From assembly GCA_015956445.1 (NCBI GenBank), contig WIUZ02000003.1:620001-684000 (forward strand): a stretch of 64,000 bases of DNA. Direction: 5' to 3'. This stretch comes from Thelephora terrestris (lineage: Eukaryota > Basidiomycota > Agaricomycetes > Thelephorales > Thelephoraceae). This document shows, one piece after another, positions 57,291-64,000 of this stretch. The translations under genes and the position numbers were made by a program. The notes under the pieces were generated by a model. The model had not been told where the DNA came from, searched no databases, and saw nothing but the letters and a program-made list of their open reading frames with translations. The first letter of the stretch is position 1, and every line of letters starts with the position of its first letter.

Positions 57291-60200
57291 TGTCAGGGCC
57301 ACTCTACCCCAACAACTACCAGTGCACTGAGCCGACTCCGCAGAGTACTCACTAGTCCAACTAGCTTGTGAGAGAACGATCACGTCTCTATTCTTCCGGT
57401 AGGTTGTCCGAGGTCACTACAAGTCAGGTCGAAATCCTAAAGAGAAACCCAACCTAAACCGCACTTCGTTCGGTTTAACAAGCAAGGGTTGATCCCTACA
57501 ACAGGATTTGATGACTCCACCAGTTGATCGACTGGACGCTCGAGGTGTTCTAATATGACTGCAGAGAGTCTATAGTTACGAGGCGCAGTTGACGCGCAGA
57601 GCGGGAGGGAGAGCAGATGGGGATGTCTTGGATCAAACAAGAAACTCTGACTTGTCCTTAACTGCAACTGGGCTGAGAAGGGCAGAGGATTTCCTGAGGT
57701 AACAAAACTAAGGTACTACGATACAGCCACAGTTGCTACTTATACTAAAGGAGTGGCCATGACGTCAATACCCTAATATACCCTTATCAAGTCCAGAACA
57801 AAGGGAGATAAGGAGTGTGAGAACGCTAAGTAAGGGAAGCGAACAAAGGTGACGCGTGGGAGAGTAGGAGACAAAGGGCCTTACTAGCGTGTGAAGAATT
57901 GCATAAAAGATAAGGAATGTCCGCATGAAACATAGGGGTAAAGATAACACTAGTCCAAATGGAAATAGGAGCATGGGGTCGTGAAAGTTCGTACCTTGGG
58001 ATCTCACCCAAGGGCCAGGTGTCAATCTCCCTTTACATGGCCTCTGCCAGCTGGATTCGGGAGTAGAGACATTCAACATCCCTTGTTGTCTGTAGGCGGT
58101 AACAGCATCACGGACAAGTGGCAACCTCAACGTACGTCCGAACATGAGGAGGTCGGGCCTAGACTCATGGGACATGAGGGATTACAGATTCGCCGGCGTT
58201 TCACGCTAACGGCTACTCCACATGCGCTGGGCTAACCAGAAGGATCCTAAGGCGATGCTTCCGAATAGCGGCGAGTCCTTCCTCCGGTTAGGAGACTGTG
58301 ATGTGACTGTCCACGTGTGGGATCAGGGTCCAGGGTTGATTGTAATCGTAAAGTCATGAGGGGTCGTAAAAGGGGTTCGTGATGTCATAACGGGGTCATC
58401 AGGGTCTTGAGACCTATTTTTAGTGCGCGCGCGTTCTAGGCGTTCCGGAACGAAGTTCTTCCAAGGCCGTCCCACGGGCTGAGGTGTCAGCTTGATGTAG
58501 TAAGCCGACGATGATGGTACAGGGGCAGAAGTTGATGTGACCCGGACCAATGAGGTTCGTCGAGGTAGGTCACGTGAAGGATCACCGATCTAGGCTATAA
58601 GAAGGACGTCTTCTTGGAGCCATCCTTGATCAGCAACACCAGCAACTTCCCCATCATCCTACCAAAACATGTCCTTCCCCAACAACCATACCTACAAAGT
58701 CGCCAATGGTATCTCCACCATCTCTCGTATCGACCGTCGTGCCGCCGCTTGCAAGTCCTACGCCTGTGCGGCTGGGACTCCCTATACCACGGATGACCAG
58801 GTATGGGGGAGACCTAGAGCTTCGTGTGTTTGCACTAACGCCTTCCTCTAGGTAGAGGTTACGTTCTTTTGGGCGTTGATGTCCAGCTAACGGCTTCTAG
58901 ATCTTGGAGGTCGTCACGGAAGTGGACGCCGAACGTCTCAGGGAGACTATGCCTCATTTGAAGGGGTTAACCTGGGATGATGAGCTCTGGGTCCGTACGA
59001 TTATCGCGGAGAAGGTGGCCTTCCAGATGAGGGGTAGGTTCGGAGAGTTGGAGCATCCGATCAAGAAGGAGCTCTGGTACACCCTTCAGAGGGGAATCTA
59101 CGATCAGGACCTGTTGGAGCACGGAGCTACCGTTCCTCGGGCCGTCCGTCATGCTACCGCTTCCACTAGCCTTTTGTGGTCGCTCGTTCGGGAGGGGGAA
59201 AGCCGGGTAGGTTTTCCGTCTGAATATTCGAGTATGACTCTCGACTAATCAGACTGCCTAGGTGGAACGATTGGAGCGGGAGGTGAAGGAGGCGAAGGCA
59301 GACATCCTTCGTCTGTCTGCGGAGGGTCTTCAGATGAAGGAGACCTTGGCCGCCTTCCAGCAGGGAACGAACGAAGCGTTGGAGGCAATGGTCGCCAACC
59401 ATCAAGAGTTGATCACCGGTCTGAAGGTCAGGGATAACAACATCAAGGGAGCGTTGGCCAGGAGGGATGAAAAGGTAATGCTGCTTTCATCATTGCTTAG
59501 AATGATGGAAGCTGACATTTCCTAGACCGAAGAACTCGAGAACGTGGTGGCTGTGTTGACAGCGCAGGTTGAGTCCTTGCAGGACAAGACCTGCAACTGC
59601 AAGGAGGGTCCCAAATTGGTTGGTCAGGGGACCGCCGATGTTCCGTTTGAGTTGGAGTACGCCGACGAGGTGGTACTCCCATCGCCTAACCCGTCGTCCT
59701 ATGCGACGCCTCCGATCGAGAACGCGGTTCCCGTTCCGACTCCAGGTCCGGCTTCCACCTTGGCCGCTTCCGACAAGGAGAACTGTGGGCGCTGTGTCTT
59801 GCAGCCGATCCATCAGTTGGTGAAGATCGAGGATGCGGTCATGGAAGTGGACCGAGCTGAAGATGCTCCACGGGTCGCCGAGGTACGTCCGGTGACTAAG
59901 GGGCAACGTTGCAAGCGCTCTCGACGCCGTCCTGCTCATCGTATGACCGCGTCGGCTAATCCTTACCCTCGACCAGTTGAGTCGGATGGTGACCTCTCTG
60001 GTCGAGGTGGGGGACGAGAGTTCCGCTATCGAGTCAACCGTCCCTACCGACAGGTCGAGTCGGAGATCCAGCTTCGCCACCAGCTACGACTCGCAAGACA
60101 GGATTCCGCCCAGGGGTCCGATGAGGGAGATGGAGGGTCGCTTGCCGACTACGTCGACAGTACTGTCGAGCAGTCACCCGGTGATGGAGATGTGGGACCA

Positions 60201-60594
60201 GGTGTTCCGCAGTTCGGTGACATCTGGGAGGCTGATCGGTCCGCTCGAAGGTATCTCTTCCTATCGGCTTGAACTAGTCGTTCAGCTGAGTGCCGAAGAT
60301 GGTGACGCCATGTTCAGGGAGGTTCTTGCGAGAAGGGGCCAGCACTACGATCTCCGGGATGGACGGGTGATGACCATGAGGCCTGCCGTAGATAGAGTCG
60401 ACTTTTGAGGACGTTGTAGAAGCATTTGTATAGCCAGGTTGTTTCGTATTGCCGTGAATGTATGCGCGTTTTGTGTGTTTTGAATGATCGGTGTGAAGGA
60501 TAAGGAAGGTGAAGCATTCAAACATAAGAATTGGTAAGAAGAGTTCGAAGAAAGAGCGTGTTATAAAAAGTTTAAAAATACCATGTTCCTGACA
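57291..60594 (-). mobile_element. Family A giant LTR-like unit, copy A5
   Basis: It is 3,304 bp, the inverted near-identical partner of A4. Flanks are AGGAC (57,286-57,290) and CTTTC (60,595-60,599). Its gene runs on the + strand from 58,669 to ~60,272. It looks whole. A single coding difference from A4 was noticed in a shadow frame near 58,480, so divergence is very low. Confidence 0.85.
58669..60272 (+). CDS. Antisense gene of family A unit A5
   Basis: The start is ATG at 58,669 (MSFPNNHTYKVANG), ~70 bp after a CTATAAG box. Four open blocks match A4: ~58,669-58,796, ~58,899-59,208, ~59,262-59,475 and ~59,525-60,272. The third is strongly helical (REVKEAKADILRLSAEGLQ). The fourth has CNCKEG and CGRC, then a basic RCKRSRRRPAHR stretch and an acidic tail. 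There is no reverse transcriptase, protease or integrase motif. Confidence 0.55.
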
Positions 60595-60965
60595 CTTTCC
60601 CTACACCTTTTGGACCCAGTTGATGACATACAAACTTTGTATGGATTGAATGTGATTCCCAGAATTGGACCAGAAGCGAGTCCAAATCTGAGCACAGCAT
60701 GCGGGCCAGCTCTTCCTCCATACCAACGTGGACAAAAACAGGAGGGAGGTGGATCAAGATAGGCTGGAAGCCTCGGTTTTTAACTGCAATTTTGAGCGCC
60801 ACAGTAACCCATTCTATGTCCAGGAATATGCACCAAAATTTGACCTCTTTGAGTTTTGTCGCTTTGGATAGATCGACCGGACTAGGTGCATAACTATCTG
60901 AAAGTCGGAGCTCAAGTCAATTACCGGTCCACCAGATGCACAGAAATAATTGGACCAAACCCCTT
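60595..60965 (-). pseudogene. F-box gene 1, late-middle part
   Basis: On the - strand the frame shows DLSKATKLKEVKFW, WVTVALKIAVKNRGFQP, LDSLLVQFWESHSIHTKF and HQLGPKGVGK, a signature I know from the C-terminal half of Agaricomycete F-box proteins. A5 is inserted right after it; the gene's end now lies at 54,653-54,750. Confidence 0.65.
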
Positions 60966-61291
60966 ACGCCGAAGCTGTTGAGCAGGTAGAGTATAATACT
61001 ATACTACTACATGGATACTCTAATCCTTACCTGAAGGGGAGAGGCTTATATTGCTAGTGGGGGAGAGAGAGAGAGAAGCGATTGATTGATCTATCTACAC
61101 ATGTGAGGTATATATCTTATCTACTCTATTGGTGTCACAACTATACAGTGTGACTGATGCAGGGTCCGTGCAGCGGCTTAAGGCACGTGCGCGTCATACC
61201 GATCAATCGGATCACTGATGTGATACCGTCCCTTCGGGTTGATTATTGAGCACTCTCCAGCATCGGCTCTCGCATGAAGCGGTGGGGCCGG
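60966..61291. other. Possible internal 3' end of an LTR element with purine-rich tract
   Basis: A purine-rich run GTGGGGGAGAGAGAGAGAGA lies at ~61,059-61,078, like the polypurine tract before a 3' LTR. No coding motif is visible. The true LTR start could therefore be at ~61,082 or at 61,292. Confidence 0.35.
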
Positions 61292-61542
61292 TGTCGGACC
61301 CCAGGATTATCATTATTTATTTACGATTTTAAGCACAATTTATAGTCAACAAGTTGAACAATGGATTATTTAAATGATTAAAGAATTATTTAAGCCTGAT
61401 GAGATTAGATAACAGAAAGTCTAATTATAATCCATTCTAGATAAGATAAGATAAGGATCCTAGAGATTAGATCAAGAGATCAGATATCCATGGAAAGCCC
61501 TAGAACATCATGGAACTTCCTGGAACATGCTGGAAAGTGCTG

Positions 61543-61555
61543 GAACATTCTAGAA
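61543..61555 (+). promoter_or_regulatory. Perfect three-unit heat-shock-type element
   Basis: GAACATTCTAGAA fits GAAnnTTCnnGAA exactly, ~130 bp upstream of the TATA box. Confidence 0.6.
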
Positions 61556-61655
61556 GGTGACGGAACGTCACAAATGTGATAACTTGTCACACCAAGAATG
61601 CTATGGAAGCTGATGGAACATGACGGAATATTACGGAACATTGTGGAAAGTGCTG

Positions 61656-61673
61656 GAATGTTCTGGAACATTC
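61656..61673 (+). promoter_or_regulatory. Perfect four-unit heat-shock-type element
   Basis: GAATGTTCTGGAACATTC is four alternating GAA/TTC units with exact 2-nt spacing, the best binding form for heat-shock factor. It ends 13 bp before the TATATATA box. Confidence 0.65.
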
Positions 61674-62289
61674 TTGTGTAAAATAGTATATATAGACCTC
61701 AACCCCACTTCTAAGAGAAAAACAGGTACCTACTGCTCAGGAAAAAGCACAGTTTTCTCTATCCTCACATCAGCTGAGCATCCATTTGCTCAGTGTCTCT
61801 TTTCCCCCCCCCACTTTACATCTACCCCCTCTCCCTCTACATCTACCCTCTAAAGTATCTACCTCAATTCCCTTAGGACTGATTGGTTGAGTGATTTGAG
61901 CAATCACATACCATATTTTAGCCCTACCCTCTGTGAGAAGAAGTTCTAAGTCAGAAGAACTGAATAAGCTTAGTACACTTGAGACGTTGGAATCTTGGTA
62001 TCTGTAGTACTAAAGTCTGAAACTTTAGGCAGATAACCCCACCTCAGAGAAGTGACTGACTGAGTGACAGCCAGATATTTAGCAGTACCACAAGGACTTA
62101 CGACATATTTTACAACATAGGTTTATTATCTGAAGATTATTGAAGACATATCAGTTAGACGTACTAGACGTCATCTGCAGCAAAGTTTAGGGTATCAGTT
62201 ATACCCTCCCAGTTTTACGACATATCTTGTCACCTTTACAACATATCTAGCACAGCCCCAGGTGTAAGTGTACACTTTCCTTTTTAGGT

Positions 62290-62420
62290 CTAGTCACACG
62301 ACACAGCCTCAACACAGCCTTAGGCATAGCCCTAAGCACAGCATCAATACACAGCCTTAGGCACAGCCCTAAGCACAGCCCTAAGCACAGCATCAAAGCA
62401 CAGCATCAAAGCACAGCCTT
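62290..62420 (+). repeat. GCACAGC-type short tandem array
   Basis: AGCACAGCATCAA and AGCACAGCCTTAGG/CCCTA units alternate about ten times. Confidence 0.75.
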
Positions 62421-62830
62421 AGGAATTCAGCCTCAAACACACCCTTTGAGCATCCCCCTCTTTTCCCCTCCCCTTTGGTCTACCCCAGTAGATCATCCCC
62501 TCCACTCTTGATCTCCCCTTAGATCAGGAACTCCATTCCCATCAAATCACCACCAAACCCCCACACACCAGATAAGCGTCTAATCAAGGAACAGGAACAA
62601 CTGAGTGATATAGTACGTCTGATTCCCTTGGAATAATACTGAAGGACACACTCACAGAGTAGATCCCTCAGCGAACTCATCAGGTCCGAGAGCCGGAAAG
62701 AGGAACCCCGCTCACCCTGTGGAGTTGTTAGTTGTGTTCATAGACTACTCAACCAGCCTGCTTAGCTTCTATACACTTAGTCTCTAAGCGAACCAACTGG
62801 GTCTAGTTATCTTCTGTATAGAACATAACA

Positions 62831-63593
62831 CTACACCACCCACGAGCACGACACCGGTTGACCCGTTGCCGGGCACAGACCTCCAGTTCAACAGAAGCTC
62901 AAGGTACTCGAGTGTTCCAGAACAAGCCTCAACCAATCTCCCCATGCAGGCAAAATTGGATGAGATCAACCTGCTCTCTCGGAAGTGAAGACCGCTCGGT
63001 ATATCCAATAATTGATGGACCATACTTGTCATCCCGAATGACACTTGAAGGCCAAGGGTTTCGGTTAACGGGGGCGGATTTGAATAAGTTATGGTCAGTG
63101 GTCCACCCGGGTCGAAATCACAACTGGTCAAGCTGAGGTCTCTGAGAACTAGAAGGGGGTAGATGAGATTGACAAGTTGCAAGAGTAGAGTGCAGGAGCG
63201 GCCCATGTGGAGGGCCTTGATAGTGTTGTGGAATGTGGAGAGAAAAATCTCTAAGACAGCATCATTGACGTTGCGTGCTTCAAATCGCATGACGCTAGAA
63301 AAAGTTTGAATCCAACCGCCCTTGGTCACGTCTGCCACGGTTGTGCCCCTCATACAGTAGATCAATAGAGTGTGTGTGTGGTGAGCGGGAGAGTTGGATG
63401 GATCCGGGAATGTGTTTTTCCATGCCTCGAGGTCATGAGGGATAACAAACTTGACGACGGCAAATATGTGTTTTTGTGTGCACAACACCCATGATTTAGA
63501 AACGAGACAACACTGCTCGAGTGTCTCTGGATCGTCATGCAAGAAGTTGACGATGCGGTCGCATATCTCTTGTGGGATACAGAGGTTAGACAT
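62831..63593 (-). pseudogene. F-box gene 1, N-terminal part with F-box domain
   Basis: The frame starts at 63,593 (MSNLCIPQEICDRIVNFLH); an in-frame Met 13 codons upstream is possible. Residues ~5-45 form an F-box (IPQEICDRIVNFL..LEQCCLVSKSW), the Skp1-binding domain of SCF ubiquitin ligase adaptors. It continues through the LRR-like middle (VTKGGWIQTFSSVMRFEAR, LVNLIYPLLVLRDLSLTSC). About 254 codons are open before the LTR at 62,830 cuts the gene. The remainder matches the pieces at 60,595-60,965 and 54,653-54,750. Confidence 0.75.
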
Positions 63594-63654
63594 CGTGGTT
63601 CGAGGAAGGGTGTATTGTGGTCCGGGACCCACATCCTCCCACCGGGGACAAGGG

Positions 63655-64000
63655 TTGGTTTACTGAGTCAGTAAAGTGTGAGTAAATCACAAGTAAATGG
63701 AAAAATAACCCAGCCAAATACCTGCCTGGCAAGCACAAAGCAAATTTACAATTTACTGAGCCAATTTACCTGCAATTTACTGGGTTCAGTATGTGCTCAG
63801 TATGTTTGCAGTTTACTGGGTCATGTGACCATGGTTTCCCCATTAGGTAAACCTTGGAAAAATCTACAATTTACTGGATGAATTTACCAGCGATTTACTG
63901 AGCCACTTGCCCAATCAGTATGTTTTTAATTTGCTGAGTGGTTTGATCGCGATTTACTGGACTCAGTAAACTGGAAAAAAACCAAACTGGTTTACTGACG
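63655..64000. repeat. CAGTAAA/TTTACTG-rich repeat, cut by the window end
   Basis: More than ten TTTACTG(A/G)G and mirror motifs lie in 345 bp, starting GGTTTACTGAGTCAGTAAAG just upstream of the F-box gene start. It looks like the end of a MITE or foldback repeat. Confidence 0.45.

Larger units (their letters stand above)
61292..62830 (+). mobile_element. LTR with heat-shock-type promoter (fossil, inside F-box gene 1)
   Basis: It runs from TGTCGGACCCCAGG to AGAACATAACA. A TATATATA box lies at 61,687-61,694, preceded by many GGAAC/GTTCC motifs. The part after the promoter is long (~1.1 kb) and contains a tandem array of GCACAGC units (62,290-62,420). Flanks GCCGG and CTACA do not match, so it is not a simple solo LTR with intact target duplication. 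The family is not certain. Confidence 0.45.

Noticed and set aside
61140-61290. A structured RNA gene in the GC-rich stretch before the LTR
   Set aside because: No complete tRNA, 5S or snRNA signature could be found; it is more likely internal retroelement DNA.

Overview
The window looks like nuclear DNA of a basidiomycete fungus, most likely an Agaricomycete. The signs are 42-60 nt GT..AG introns, a Plavaka-type DNA transposon, a degenerate F-box gene family, a DUF6698-type gene, and TTAGGG-type repeats embedded in mobile DNA. It is a gene-poor graveyard of nested mobile elements. Only one apparently intact non-transposon gene was resolved in full (43,263-44,964). No rRNA, CRISPR or bacterial feature was seen.

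Left part (1-20.6 kb). A Tc1/mariner element with ~360 bp terminal inverted repeats ends at 3,576; its first ~66 bp lie outside the window. It carries a complete four-exon transposase frame and, on the other strand, a second three-exon gene. A ~1.1 kb segment with a tRNA-Ser-like 3' half follows, and is repeated inverted at 45.5-46.8 kb. From 4.4 to 20.6 kb lie old LTR-type units (families E and D), hit by two younger family A units (6,700-9,959 and 16,711-19,929) and by a foldback element, PAL3 (11,359-14,055), whose arms carry 45-bp minisatellites.

Middle (20.6-45 kb). The N-terminal part of a Plavaka transposase (20,872-22,964) is cut by a third family A unit. That unit is truncated by a large palindromic element, PAL1 (25,572-34,924), itself hit by family C (27,878-30,297) and family B (31,898-34,827) units. 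A Plavaka C-terminal part follows (35.4-36.3 kb). Next come two CACTG-ended non-autonomous DNA elements with 3-bp target duplications, P (37,289-38,231) and Q (39,663-42,465). P lies in a decayed cyclin-like gene, and Q contains a family D unit (39,967-42,274). Then comes the six-exon DUF6698-type gene.

Right part (45-64 kb). A second palindrome, PAL2 (from 47,772), was hit by a family A unit (51,349-54,652). A near-identical inverted A unit lies at 57,291-60,594. Exchanged target duplications, the displaced end of PAL2 and an F-box gene reading frame all show that the 2.6 kb between the two A units was inverted by recombination between them. F-box gene pieces fill 54.6-56.9 kb, 60.6-61.0 kb and 62.8-63.6 kb. 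A ~1.5 kb LTR with perfect heat-shock-type elements splits the last gene.

The main novelty candidate is families A-E. They are 2.3-3.3 kb TG..CA units; A1, A2, B, C and D have 5-bp target duplications. Each has a TATA promoter near its right end pointing outward, plus an antisense multi-exon coiled-coil-type gene with its own TATA-like box. They look like giant solo LTRs, or independently mobile units, carrying an accessory gene.
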